From Druceiella hillmani (lineage: Eukaryota; Arthropoda; Insecta; Lepidoptera; Hepialidae), in contig JAYKKI010000032.1 of assembly GCA_039881145.1 (NCBI GenBank), positions 10,903,501 through 10,967,500 of the forward strand: a DNA stretch of 64,000 nucleotides. The letters are read 5' to 3'. Below the pieces are notes generated by a model. The model saw only the letters and a list, made by a program, of their open reading frames with translations. It made no database searches and was not told where the DNA came from. Both the position numbers and the translations under genes were made by a program. Below are positions 38,011-51,544 of this stretch, one piece after another (position 1 is the stretch's first letter; every line of letters begins with the position of its first letter).

Positions 38011-39900
38011 TTGAAATAAAGTCTTTACGCCTTAATTCTATGAAGGCATTAGATCGAATGCGCGACTTAGATAGTCATAGTAAAAGTACTAAATAAAATA
38101 GAAGTAATAAACTAAAACCCGACTACGAAAAGAAACTAACTGAAAAGCACGAAACAAAAAAAATATACCTCTCGATAATTTACAGAGCATGAAATTTTCT
38201 ATAAATTTAGGAAAATTTGCATTATTAAAAGTGTTCTTTTTTTTTTAATTCTTTAAATATTATCTTGATCAGCAATTGCTGGATAGGGATAGACCTAATA
38301 TTTACTTTGTTGTACGCTTCAATCGGTGATATCAATATTATTATATAGTACTTTTTTGCTTCCGTAAAGTTTATTTAAACCAATAATCTACTTAATTTCA
38401 AGTTAGTGTAAGTTTTGGACTACAACGCCGACAAATTGTCATTTAACAATATCTTTACAATTTAGATATTATACTATTTATGTAATTTTTCTACTAAATG
38501 TTCCTTTTCCATAATTTTTTCAACCATTGTGTTTCAGAGGGATAATTTTTTCAACCATTGTGTTTCACGGTTCGCTTGCCTTTATGAAACGATATTTCGA
38601 TATAAATTTCATAATTAACTTTTTTCCTTTCACATAACCGATTGATTTGAAATTTACCATATGTGCGTGATACGTATGACAACATAATTTAACAGTAATA
38701 TTCAAAGATGACTGATGATTTAGAAACTCAAACTAGACTCGGCAAGGTGCCGGAACATTTTTTTAATTATATATTTTTTATAGTTATTCCAAAAATGGAA
38801 TAGTTACGAAAGTCATGTTTACGGCTCGCGTCGTTGTGCAAACTATAGATGGCAAATTTCTTACGTTTATTGTATAAAAGCTATAAGTTAATACATTTTA
38901 TAAAAACATTTATATAAATTACATAATACATTTTAGATAAATTAAAAGAAAAATATTATGATTCACTCTCATGCATTAAAGTGGCGCTGATTCGTATTTT
39001 ATGTATACGTATATACGCATGTATGTAAGAAAATCGTAAATCTAAATATTTGTTGCCTTTTTTTCCAATATTTCCTTAATTGTAAATGTCCATATATCGT
39101 TTCAATTTATAAGCAGTGTTTAGCATTTATATAAATGTATGTGATATCTTACTGGGCTTTCTGTATTTACTGTCAGAGCTGATATCCTCGATCAATTAAT
39201 TGATCTTATACAGTTTTTAATAACATTTTCTAACGTAATTAATTTGAATCGTAACTCTATTTCTTTTTTATTGCATTTGAATATTCACTCATTTACATAG
39301 GATGGAGTTTTCATATTTTCACTAAATATATATTAACCTGAATTATAGATTTTCCAAATGTATCTAATTGACCACAACAGAGAGATAATAAACACATATA
39401 TTTTATATAATTGAATTATTATTACACTTTCTTCGCTCTCTCTTGGTATTTTAAGCGATCACTCTCCTTTTAAAACCGAAACTAATTATTGAAATATTTA
39501 ATTCGTAGTTAACAACGAAATACAGAAAGCAACATTTCACAAAATAAATACTTGCCGGAAATTGCAGAATTGATCAACATCGAGTGATCAAATAACAACA
39601 CGACCCATCACAACGCAACAATATTTCTGCTGTAAATATATAGTTTACAAACGCTTTGGCGCCGCATCTATCTGCATTTTCTAGTATATCCTGTATATAC
39701 TCATATTTCTTAAAGATTCCCGATCATTCGGAACCAATGTATCGTGAAGAGCTCACCTTTTGTCCCGCGACCATTTTTTATGTAAAAATAATAATCTTAA
39801 TACTAAATTATATTATTACATCCCCTTTTGTATTTAAAAATCATATTTGCTAAATCGATTGTCAAATGGTCAAATTAACCAATTATTTTATTTTTAGTAT
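38011..39900. other. Non-genic AT-rich spacer
   Basis: Nothing recognisable apart from the short direct repeat at 38,511-38,567. Confidence 0.5.
38511..38567 (+). repeat. Exact 26 bp direct repeat, 31 bp apart
   Basis: 'ataattttttcaaccattgt' plus six further bases occurs at 38,511 and again at 38,542 without change, a recent slippage-type duplication. Confidence 0.92.
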
Positions 39901-39910
39901 GTAATTGCTA

Positions 39911-40040
39911 AATTATATAAGAATTATCTTATTAAAAATTTCAGGACATAATTGATAAATTATATAACAATTATCTTATTAAAATTTTTAGGATGTAATT
40001 GATAAATTATGTAAGAATTATGTTACTAAAATTTGAAAGT
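39911..40040 (+). repeat. Three-copy tandem repeat, ~47 bp period
   Basis: Units start 'aattat(a/g)taa' at about 39,911, 39,958 and 40,005, followed by 'aattatcttattaaaa' and 'taattgata'. Confidence 0.88.
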
Positions 40041-40869
40041 AGTAAAATGTATATTCTGAAAGTCGTTTTCGTATCACTATTAGCAAATATTCCATACCAT
40101 TTCCGTCGCTTCAACAGAAAACAGTTTTTAATTCATCAAAAAGTCTGCTTAGATACGATACAAAGGCTGCATGACAAGTGGCAGAAGAGACGTCAAAGGC
40201 GGTGGAGCTCTTTGTGGTTGATCCGCTTCCAGGCATTTTGATGGCCCAAATGTTGCAATCTAAGGGAACATGAAATCTTGTTACATCATATACAGATATA
40301 TATGTGAATCTTACAGTGACGCGTACTTTACACTACGTGTTTTTAAACTCTATTATTTTATTTTTGACTTTATCTTCAAGAGGTTCTTCTCTGTGTCATT
40401 TGAAACAATATTTGTAAAGCGTAGGTACATATTTTTACAAATTATGAGAACAAATAGCGTGGAAAAGACTTCTAAGCAAGAATGTACTTTCAATTATGTA
40501 CTTCAGGTGTCCTTTTGAAAAATTCGAATACCATATAGTAATTTTGTAAACTAATGGGATATTATTATAATACACTCCTTCCCTCATCCCTCCCATGAGA
40601 AATATAAAATTGTTTACTTCCTTTATGATTAACAAAGAAAAGGAAAGAAATTATGAACTCTCTTTAAAACAAATTTGCTTTATTTACCTTTCACACTCCC
40701 CTCTTTGAAGAAATATATTACCCACAATGGAAGTATTTGAAAAAATAGGAAATTAAAACTTTGTTCTCAATATTATGTAGCTTTAAAGTTTAGATATTAC
40801 TTTAATTTTCTAACTTAAATCTGTGGTCTTTTCCTATTCTCAAAAAAAATTTAAAATATTGGGCAGTCC
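40041..40869. other. Spacer with unsupported ORFs
   Basis: An 80-codon ORF (39,999-40,241) ends in a basic stretch including 'LHDKWQKRRQRRWSSLW'. This vaguely recalls the C-terminus of mariner transposases, but nothing upstream supports it. No other content seen. Confidence 0.35.
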
Positions 40870-43800
40870 CTTCATTTTTTATCCTTGCTTCCAAGTTGCA
40901 TGTCATTAAGCAATGTTTTTAATAAAAAAACTTATTTATTAATAATGTGCTTCTAATAAAGCTATTCCATTTAAATTACATGTTGTCCAAGGAAATGAAA
41001 GTGGTATTTAAAATAAATATTATTAAAATTAATGCTAATTTCAAGAGTACAGTACAATGAACCTAGCACCTTCTTTAATGGTAATACTAATTAAACGGAT
41101 TTAAAAGGAATTTCATCCTTATAACTTAATATCTTTATAACTCCATTATTAATATAAATTAAGAGCTTTTTGAAAGAAAAAGATTAAATTTGAAGTGGTG
41201 AATAAAATAAAAAGATATTTATAATTACGAATAGATTATAGAAGTGAGACGAAAAAAAAATGTTGGAAAAGCGAACTTGTTTTGCGTTACATTACATTTC
41301 TTAACTAACATTTTACCATAATATAAAAGATGATTAAATATAACTCTGGTATAAAACGCAGTTTTTACATCACTGCATAATGAGCCAATAGAAAAATTAA
41401 CCTAACGGATTTGCGTCAACGGTTCTGTAAAAAACATTAGGCCAACATTAGAATTTGCAATATCCTGTTCGCTTCAAATATCGATTTTATTCTTTGTAAT
41501 AGGTATATTTTGAATTTGTTTTGAATTAATTTGACACATAATAGGCTAACGGTGATAGTTTCCTCCTAGTTGATTTAAGGAAATAAATTTGATTTAAAAG
41601 TGGATAGCATTTAATATTATCATTGTAATTCTTAATTTTTTGTTGTATTATTAATAATTAAAAATTAAAAACTTTTTGAAAATGTAAATTATTGTAATGT
41701 TTATGTATTTAATACTCTAGTTTAAACTTTTAAAATTCACCGTAAGGTATAATTAATCGAACAGTTAAGATAATATTGCAGATTTAATCTCATAATTTTA
41801 TAGCATCAAAAATTCAAATATTTTTTTCATTGTTTCAATTTTTTAAGAGAAAAAAACCATAGATAACGTTATCGTTTTTATAAATTAATATGAATATTTT
41901 AGAGTGATGTTTTTGAAAAAATTTCTTCGAACATTTGTTATATCTACTTGAACAACTACTTCAAGAAGTATTAAATAAAATTCAGTAACATTATTAAACA
42001 ATCTATGATATCTCTTGTTTGTGTAAAATATTGATCTACGGGCCCCAAAAACAATTCTTGAAAGCGATATTTTTAACAAACAATAAAGCGTATATTGACT
42101 GATATTATGTCACACAAAACTTTACATACAACACTGTTTAATTAAAGTTCTGTGAAGACCATGCGAATTTGTTTCTATGCTCTGAAGATTGCAACGTCCA
42201 CCCTTCACAACAAAATCACTGAGATATATTTGATGACATAGTTCACTAAATTATAAATTGTAATTTTAACTGAAGTTACACAATAAACGAAAGAATTGTC
42301 TGTTAATACACAATTTAACTTACACTAAATAGACTTTGATACGGTTTTGCGGTTCTAGTCGCAAAATATAAGTAGAATTCGAGACACTGATGTACATAGA
42401 AAAATAAATTTCGAAAGGTATATAGTGTTGCTATTTAAACATTTTACAGTGTTAGGTACAAACCAAAGAAAGATCTATAGATCGCAAACTCCTTTGGTTT
42501 ACGCAGTCCGACCTTTCAAAGGCATATTGAAATTCACTCTGAAATTCATAATTCTCACTTAGCAAAAAAATTTTTAAAAGTGGTTATATACACTTCTCTG
42601 TGAACTGTTTTAAAAAAGCAGCTGCAGTAAATAAAGGAAACATTAAAATAATTTTCAATTATAAATCGTGAAGTTTTCACAACCTATTCTATTTAAGTTA
42701 ACTAATCTTAACTTTTTAATATAGATACTAACGCCGAATATGATAAATATTAACAATTACAACGCACAATGCACGTTCTCTGTGAATTAAAGACAATATC
42801 CATATTAAACAAAACATAAAATATTCACTCAATTTAACTGCTTAGAAATCAATAACAGTAAATAATTAGAGACCCATTGCAATAGAACTAGATAAAATGC
42901 TAACGCACTCTACATTAAATAAATTGTTGAATTAAGATAGTGTATATGCAGAAATTAAGTGCATAATAAGTCAATGACTAGTCACTTGAATTGCTAAAGA
43001 CTCGTTACGTCCAAGCTGTTCATTAATATTTCACGTGAATCTGTATATATTTAATTCAACGACATTCTTCTCTAAGTAGTACTTGTTGTACATGCGTAGA
43101 CGTAATGTTCTCATAGACTTCAATATGGTTTGTAAACAATGAAATAAAAAGTATTTTGTCATTCTAATCTCTTTCATGCATTGAAATATGTGAGATATAT
43201 TTTCTGAAACCAAATATAGACCAAGTAAAAACCTTTTACGTGAAGTTTATTGATTCTATTAAAAGTTTACATTTTTATTATATTTTTCATACATTAGTAC
43301 AATTAGTGCATTCGAAATTTTCTTATTGTCTTTCAGACTTACGAAATGTTGTACTTAGATTCATGTTCCCCAATTTATTGTTTCCCATAATTTATTTATG
43401 AACTATCCTAATATCAATAATTTGGCTAATAACCCTTCAATTACTAATTTAAATTTTAATTTATACATCTTTCTCCCAATACAATTACTACTAACATTTT
43501 ATTATCTAAGATATAAGAATGAGGTAATATGTGTTTATAATACCTGTTTTCAAAAATAAATTCATTCCCTTCATTTGCCTTCTTTTTAATGTTGAATTTA
43601 AATTTCCTTCCACTAATTTTTTATCTAACTTCTCAAACTCCCGTGACCTTTATCGCTCCCTTGCGTTTACCACTCAGATATAGTCAGATAATAATGTTGT
43701 AAGTTGATGATACATTGAAATCCAATGTTATGACAGAATTTGTTCATTGTATGATCCAATATTAAGGAAAGTAGACTTCTAAAACTAACCAATAAAACGT

Positions 43801-44318
43801 ACGTATTTACACTAGACTAATCAGAATAGAATTTACAAAAGCAAAAATTGGATGAAAGAGTACAAATTCTCCACACAACGTACTCGTATAAGTTTGTTTG
43901 AGTTTGATATCGATATTCTCAAGAACATATTCTTATCTTTGTTTTTGGAATTATTATTTATCTATTTTTATATTATATTCATCGCTATTCATAGGGAATT
44001 CTGGGTTACCAACTGCGGAAGTAGAAGTTCCGTTAATTGAAATGCATTTTTGACAGGGTCGATTGACCAATTGCATTAAGGGTAGCAGTTTTTGATCTTT
44101 GGTTGCAGCGCATAACAATTAAGAATCAAAAGAAAATGTTGTATTAAAGATCGAGAGGAAATCATTAGTGCTTTTCTATTCTGATTTAAAATATGAAATA
44201 ATTGATTTATTGGTCGATTGATCTAGTCTTGCTATATGTTAAGTCTATTCTAGACCTTTTTTTCTTTGGCGGAATTCAGTTAATTTCGACATATATAGAC
44301 GTTTCATATAAGAGGGTA

Positions 44319-44335
44319 TTATATATATATTTATG

Positions 44336-44386
<51 letters not shown>

Positions 44387-44400
44387 GTGTGTGTGTACAT
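44319..44400. repeat. (TA)n microsatellite ending in (GT)n
   Basis: About 60 bp of TA followed by 'gtatatgtgtgtgtgt'. The 76-codon ORF over it is an artefact of the repeat. Confidence 0.95.
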
Positions 44401-45379
44401 ACGTCACAAGAAAAAAGAATAAATGTGGCTAATTACAGAAAAATAATTTTTTCATCCGACGGGTTCTACGTATACTAATGTATAAATGTAACTTTACAGG
44501 GGAGAAATTTTAAGTTTCTAAAGCTAATAACTTTTTCAAACTTCAACAAAACTTCTGTAAAATTGATAAGATTGCATTTGAATAAAAATTAAATAGTATT
44601 ACATCACTATATTTAATATATTACTACGTTTTTAAGATATTGTCTCTTGAATTTCTTTACGTCATTTTAACATATATACTGACGCAAGGACCATTTATAC
44701 CATTCTATATTGTATATATTTATGTAATAAAATAGATCTGCAACAATAGCAAAATTTTATTATGGATCTCTATTGCCTTAACGATACCATTTGTTAGGAA
44801 AATCAATTTAATAAAATATTGTTTTCATAATTTTTGTACATGCACCTGCTTACTGCCTAATAAAAAGGTTAGTTGTAAAAATAGACTTATTATGTATGAG
44901 TATAAAAATAATCATATTCACATATATTAAAAACTATATGTAACTTTAAACACAATTTCAATACTACTTTTTTAATGAAATTCGTTAGAACTCATTTCAA
45001 AGTAACTCAAAAATTTTACGACACTTCCTTCATCAGCGATTTTAATGTCTCAAATAAAATTAAACTCTAACAGTTAAACATATTACATTATCCAAAACTG
45101 GGTAAACTTAAGAAAAATGACATAAAATGCTTATCCAAAATTCTAACTTAATGGTATTTTTTTCAAGATCGGGTTAACATTAATATGTTATTTAATGTAA
45201 CTCTGATATAACCAAATATTTATTATTGTTTTACAAAAAGTAGCGTACAATTTTATTAATATCTCATCAGCATCCCGGGTTTATTTTCCAAGTTATAATA
45301 AAATACATAAGTTTCAGGAATCACGTTAGACTTGCAAAGCCTTTGAAAATATATTTAGCTTCAACCTTGACTTCACAAT

Positions 45380-47285
45380 TCTTACTCCACATACTTGTTT
45401 CCCCATTGGCATTTTTTTCAATTATCAAAGAATGACATGCAAAACTTAAAATTTAAAACAAAATATTCAGTAACGTCTATTTCTTCATAAGGCTTTGCAT
45501 TAACTGTCGCCATTTTGAATGCTAGGCTCCATCGGTATTGCAAACAACATGAAACCTGGGAAAATATTATTATTAAATTTCCACGCAGTTTATATGTACG
45601 TAAGAAAAATTATTTGGTGTTTATTTTGGCCCCCGCTATTAACCCAGATGAATATAATTTTTGATATCCTATTAAACCTTATGGTTTGTTAAACGAAGAA
45701 TACAACTAGATAATTCACTGACTCCTTTTTTGTTATATTTCATACTGACAATAAAAATGTCCTAGTCGGTCGTCCATATTAAGAGACATCAAGACATACA
45801 AATTTATTTTTCTTTTATGAGAGAAAATGATGACGTTTCTATGAAGTAAACTTTGTGTTTTTGCAAATGAAAAGTCACGGTATCCACAGTTTTATAATTT
45901 TTGGTCATATTTGTACCTTCTTCTTTATAGTAACAAACTCTTTTTCATTTCTAAATATCAGTAATGTTTTAATTGTTGCTCATCTAAAGGATTTTCAAAA
46001 TTTATAAACGTATCACATACTTTACACATAACCTTTTTAGGGACATGGAAAAAAATATTATGTTTTTTTATAATGTCCATTTATTTATGCAGTCGTTGCC
46101 CTGCATTCTATTACTCTATTCTTTGTATCACACCACTTTATATAAAATTCAAATATTGGCATGAAAGCCAAAGATCCATCCAAATAAAACTTACTGGTCT
46201 TCTTTGTATCGTGGTGAGGCTCTAGTTATAGGAACATCTCTAGATGAAAACATATACTTTCATTGATAATTGTTTTTTGTCGTCATGGTCACTTTCTATA
46301 ACTCCAGAATTTACTTCAAATTTGTCTGAAGCTCTTTTTACAAAGTTGTAACTTATGTACAAACTATAAATGAACATGATTTTACAAATTTTAACTTACT
46401 TCAAATTATCGACGTCTTCCGACACCGGTAGAGAATAATGGAGAGTGGTTCGTTTATAATTTTTAGAAGCTATTCGTTTTTTATCTTATCGAGAGATGGT
46501 ATTTTACTATAAAATTCCACCGATGAGTTTGATCCCGTAAACTCTTAAACATTTTAAATATTTTTTCTTTTGAAGGATCTTGTATTTTTTCCGCGCATTT
46601 TTTTGTGCATTTAAAAACGCCTTTAATTTATTTTGACAAACCTCAACTTTTCTCCCACTATTTATTTATTCTGGACCACTAATTGAATTAAATTATATTT
46701 TTTCCTTGATCCACATGCTCTGGTATTTCTCTCGTAATTTACCTTTATCATTTTTCTCTTCATTATTCCTTTTTATAAATGCAGGAGAAGACGAGCTAGG
46801 CAAAGATGTATGAGTATAATCTGAATATAAAAATTAAAAAAAGATTTAGTCCATGTTCAGTTATTTGGCTGTTTAATGAAAAAGATACTAACGGGGAAGC
46901 CATTGGTGTTATATTAATAATTTCATTATCGAATAATTGTTCTTGTGTATGGTATATTGAATTGTGTAAAACATTGTGTTTTGTATTTTTAATTGTAGAT
47001 AACATTTTATTTTGTTACATAACATTTTATTTTCAAAAATTCTATCAAAATCGACGCTTGTTAGTTTTTGAACACAATAACACCAATAAAATGTTTAATA
47101 GATTCTGGGGATAAATCATTGATTTCTCATATATCTTGTCAACTACAGGTGTTTCATCAAAAATTGCTTCTATACCGTCTAATTCCATCCCATTGACACA
47201 TAATATTTCTTCCGCTAACAATTCAGCGTGAAGAGGTAATGATGATTCTGAAATATATATAAATTGAGAAACGGTAAATAGTTAT
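45380..47285 (-). pseudogene. Decayed coding relic of unknown family
   Basis: Several separate open stretches of protein-like composition occur in order on the minus strand. The first begins after an acceptor-like 'atatatttcag' near 47,250 and reads 'SSLPLHAELLAEEILCVNGM' and onward through 'DGIEAIFDETPVVDKIYEKS'. Next are 'TQEQLFDNEIINITPM' (about 46,930), 'SLPSSSSPAFIKRNNEEKND' with 'KLREKYQSMW' (about 46,770-46,690), 'YNFVKRASDKFEVNSGVIES' (about 46,360-46,280), and a Cys-x2-Cys stretch 'KKVMCKVCDTF' (about 46,030). Frames change and stops intervene. It lies in the ~3.5 kb insertion present only in copy 2, so it is probably a dead mobile element, or less likely a pseudogene with introns. 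I cannot name the family; the CxxC stretch is too short to diagnose a zinc finger. Confidence 0.4.
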
Positions 47286-48625
47286 TTAGCGTTAAAATAA
47301 TATTGATTTAGCGTTCAATTAACATTGCTTAACAATTAAAATAATATTGTTACAAAAAACTACTTACCTGATTTATAATTATCTGTAAAGATTCCCTGGG
47401 TAAAACTAGGTTTTTTTCTTTATTCTGTAAGTGTTTTAATGTGGCATAGTATCAGATTTTGACCAATATTTTCAAATCATCAAGAACGGGAACGGTTAAA
47501 GAAAAACGACTGCAGTAGCAAAAAGTCAATTGTTTTATAACATCACTTAGTGATAAAAAAAGTCAGTGGTTTTATGACAGCAATATACTCGTAACGCTTC
47601 ATTGTTCTAAATTTCCACAACCATCCAAAATCAAGCATATTTGTAAATAACTACGTTGAAATAATCACGATTACGTGATCGTGTTTTATTTATTACTCTT
47701 TGGAAGCGTCTACTCTGCATCGTTGCGTCCCGCGTACTGATGTATAATGCACTACGTTTGCGTGCTAACTGAAACGCATCCAATAAAACTGATACAAGTA
47801 CATCGCATCAGTATACACTGTCGCTTGGCCAAAAAAGTGCCACTTACTTAGTTCACAATATTTAATACGGAATATTTACTATTATCTTTAAATTATTTTA
47901 ATAGGGTTAAAAGATATTACCATTTTAAAGCTAAAAATGAAATGAAATGCACTTTACGTAGGACACGTCGATGTGTAGTAATGAGACATAGTATACTATA
48001 AAACCCTCATCTAACACTCAAATCATTTCCGTTACGCGTTTCACTACTTTATATGATGCAGCAATAGTTTTTTAACATATTCAATATAGTTGTGTGAAGT
48101 GAGACAATCTATTGTTTCTTTTCTGATTAGTCTTCTGAATATAAACCATACATTTTTAGATTTTTAAAGAAAAATGTAGTCAGGCGGACATAAATACTAA
48201 AAAATCTCCTGAAATATTTTGCACATCATTAATATGACACAAATTTATTAATGCACTTAAATTAAAAAAAATCGTGAAATCACCTTTCTGATCCCGTTTT
48301 TCCGCTGAGAACATTAACATTATTGCATTGTATGCTCGTTAATGTATTTAGGAGCTGGAATTATGAAATTTATTTTAACTAAATAACTTCCCTTTGCATA
48401 TTTATATGTTTAGTTTTCCATACGCACTATACATTTCGGAAATCAGTTTAAAACACAAAGTGGCTCAAAAGGGCATCTCCCCGCAAAATTAAGAATCCAT
48501 AATGCAACTATGGTACTCTCAAGACCACATTCATACGGCACACTTCGGCAATATGAACAATAGCACTGCGCGCAAATTACATTCATTCGTTATGTATCGA
48601 TACACATACTAAGTGTGACTTGAAT

Positions 48626-48676
48626 ATTGGAGCGTTGTGATTTTGCACACAACGCTCAAAATCACAACGCTCCAAT
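48626..48676. repeat. Perfect hairpin, 19 bp arms, 13 nt loop
   Basis: 'attggagcgttgtgatttt' (48626-48644) pairs exactly with 48658-48676. The paralogous place in copy 1 (from 12,237) has 'attgatcaacgaaatttt' only once, so the inverted arm is a copy 2 novelty. Confidence 0.92.
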
Positions 48677-48690
48677 GTAGGTCTAAAGCA

Positions 48691-48816
48691 TAGGAAACAA
48701 TTTTCATTTTAGATTGATGTATGGATTCGTGTATTGACTTTTATTATTACGTAATCATAATAATAAAAGTCAATGCATGAATCCATACATCAAACTAAAA
48801 TTAAAATTGTTTCCTA
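48691..48816. repeat. Long hairpin, 59 bp arms, 8 nt loop
   Basis: Arm 48691-48749 and arm 48758-48816 are near-perfect reverse complements with a few mismatches, around 'cgtaatca'. Copy 1 has only the right arm ('ataataataaaagtcaat' at 12,281), so the left arm was synthesised in this copy using the right arm as template, or the reverse. It lies 15 bp from the preceding hairpin. Confidence 0.93.
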
Positions 48817-49697
48817 CGTTTGGAAGCAGCACTTTTGTCTATTTCATTCGATTCTTCTGCTCTCATTCGATTCGTGATTTCGTAAGGGTTCAACGTCACG
48901 AAATCACAAATATGTAATTTTGATGTTAAATTTTGCCATATTCCAAAAAATCAATATGAATTTATAACGAATTATTAGGTTTAATTCAAATATTTTCTCT
49001 GCTTTAGGTACTTTATGTATAGACCCATATAAAATGTCATGTATAAAATAATTAGTGAGATTGGACGAAGAACACTTGACATATTTCTTATTGGAAATAT
49101 TGTCTGAAATGTTGTGTGATTATAAATTGGATTGGCAATATTATCTGAATTCACCATGGTAAGTAGTACCCTTGTTTGTATAATAAAAGAGGAAAATTGT
49201 CTGTTTATTTGCCTATTTATTTTTGTTTCAGGCCTAAACGATCTAACGATTTCAAAGGCATTTTACGTAAAGATAAAATATATCTTTTATCAAAGCACCT
49301 GTAGTATACTCTTATGTTATCATTTACAGAAGTACAGTGGTGAATATAAGCGACAAAAGTAGGTCTGCTTACGAAAAACTGAATACGCTCTTAAAGCTAA
49401 GCGGAACTTTCTACTTGAATTACCTTTAAATCATTGCTTAACTGACTATAGAATATTACTCACTCGGATATATAATTTAAAACATAATAAATTAAGATTA
49501 TTATTATAAAAAAAGATAAAAAAATACTTTTCCGGAAACGAGACATGCACTCTGTGTACCCTCGAAATTTTTTCCCCAGGAAAATTCGTTTCAAATCAGC
49601 GATAAAAACTTGAAGGTGATAGACATTTCTATCAGAGAAGGAAAAATATGGCAGACAGTACCAATATGAACTAATGATTTTTTCCTAATTTTTTCTT

Positions 49698-49754
49698 GTC
49701 ACTAATGATTTTTTCCTTCTCAGTTAACTAATAGAGAAAAAAATCACTAGTGAC
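49698..49754. repeat. Imperfect hairpin, ~21 bp arms
   Basis: 'gtcactaatgattttttcct' pairs with 'aaaaaaatcactagtgac' with small gaps. A direct copy of 'actaatgattttttcct' also lies 30 bp upstream at 49,671. Confidence 0.75.
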
Positions 49755-50290
49755 TAAATTGATATTACCTTAAAAGTATGAATTACATTTCAAATATTTC
49801 TTAAAACTTTGGAGAAATGAGAAAAACATTTCTATTTCTGTATTCATTCGTGCGTTATAGGCACTTTTTATAAAAATATCAAAATATTCTTCTTTTTAAA
49901 TTATAATATATCCTTAGTTACAATTATGGTATACCACATCATTGTCTCTGCGAGAATCGGTTTAAAAATTTATTATATTGTCAATTTAAATCCACTGCAA
50001 AATTAATACATTGGCAAAAGGCGATAGTGAGAGACTTATGAACACCAAAATACTCGGCAATATCCTCGTGGGTGATATAGTTCGCGTAATCCTCCTTGCT
50101 GTCACATGAATTTTAAGTTCATTCTGCGAGTTAGGTTTTATTTCACATGCAAAGTGTTTGGAAAAGCATCTGTCTAATACATTAAAATAGCCTAAATAAC
50201 ATTGTTTATTTCATCTATATAAATATTGAACTTCATTTTGATGGATAAAGAATGTCTCTTTTATTTCCATTACTTGAAAAATAACACAAA

Positions 50291-51487
50291 TAAAAAAATA
50301 GAATTTCGAATTGTACTAGTTTGACATAAAAAAATATTAGATTTTTCACAAAGCGATGAAGCCATAAACCGTACTGCATAAATCTCAATATTTTCTGCTC
50401 TAAAATATTTGGAAGGCAATGTATGAAGGGACGAACAAAATATTTGAAAAATATTTTAACACTTTGAAGCTTGTGGCTGTCTACACATATTCAATGGAAA
50501 TCATCTACTTTTGCCAGACTTACTTTTAACTCTGAGTATATGATACAATTATTTTGCCATGAAAACTAAATATAAACCTCATTTTTATTTCAGATAGTTA
50601 TATTTTATTGATTTCATAAATTTTTTTATTGAAAATCGGTTTTGTAAAACGTGTACTTCACCAATATCCCTAGAAAAGGCATGTTCAGAGGTTTTTAATC
50701 TAAATAATTATGTTATTATTAATTTGAAATGCAAAAAAGTTGTAAGAAACTAATTTCCTCTTTTTTAAATTGGTTAGATTACAATTTTGATTAAAGCAAT
50801 ATTAATCGTGAAAGAGGAAAAAAAATATAGTTTCCATTACCCTTAAATTTTTACGCCACAGTCAAGTCATTCGGCGATGAGACGCGCTAACGAACGTTGA
50901 CCTCGTTTATTCAGAACAAAAAATAAAACAAAATATTCGCGATCTTCCCCTACACTGTTGATGTAATTATAGTGGAATAACCATTTTAAATTAAGAAGTT
51001 ATTAATTAACATTAATTCTTCTTATTTTAGGTCCCCTGTCGTATTGACTACTCCAGAAAATGTTTATGCGCAGTCAGTAAAAATGCTTAATCTTAATCTT
51101 TACTTTTTTTTATATAATTTTGGAAATGTGTGTACAGAATATAATTTTAAAGTGTTAAGTTAATCATCTCAAGTTAATCATCTCTCAGTCTTATTAAGAC
51201 TAGTTATGATTTTATAATTCGACCCAATAATTTATTTTAGTAAGTAAACTTTTAAAAAGTATTCAATTACTTCATCCATTATTTTTATCACTCTGCCTTG
51301 AATTTCGATCGAATAAATCTCCCACTCTAACACTCCCGTAGGCCCATTGGAGGACTTAGGTCGTACCAGTAGATACTAGCGATAAAACGAGCAGATATCA
51401 TAACGGTTCGTACATTTTCGTGCCAATTGCGCAACGAACACGCATATTTTCTTGTTGTGTGCTCGCATTTCGGGAAATTTATTTTCT
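50291..51487. other. Non-genic spacer
   Basis: AT-rich; nothing recognisable. Confidence 0.5.
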
Positions 51488-51528
51488 CGCATTTGCAGAA
51501 AAACCTTTAACGTTTTTCTGCAAATGCG
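51488..51528. repeat. Perfect hairpin, 17 bp arms, 7 nt loop
   Basis: 'cgcatttgcagaaaaac' (51488-51504) pairs exactly with 51512-51528 around 'ctttaac'. It sits directly upstream of the 22 bp array. Confidence 0.93.
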
Positions 51529-51544
51529 CCACGCGTACATTTCA

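Larger units (their letters stand above)
40870..50290 (+). repeat. Ancient duplication, copy 2, first block
   Basis: Partner of 8.2-14.34 kb; the anchor list is given there. It is 3.3 kb longer, chiefly because of an insertion between about 44.22 and 48.0 kb; the equivalent interval in copy 1 is only ~0.3 kb. Minus-strand ORFs at 41.9 and 43.1 kb are not conserved in copy 1. Confidence 0.8.

Noticed and set aside
39999..40241. Possible mariner transposase C-terminus ('LHDKWQK')
   Set aside because: One short resemblance only; no catalytic D,D(34)D blocks or terminal inverted repeats are visible upstream.
44202..44432. ORF with Tyr-Ile repeats
   Set aside because: Translation of a (TA)n microsatellite.
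46806..47114. Plus-strand 102-codon ORF
   Set aside because: It is the complement of better minus-strand coding relics and has low-complexity hydrophobic composition.
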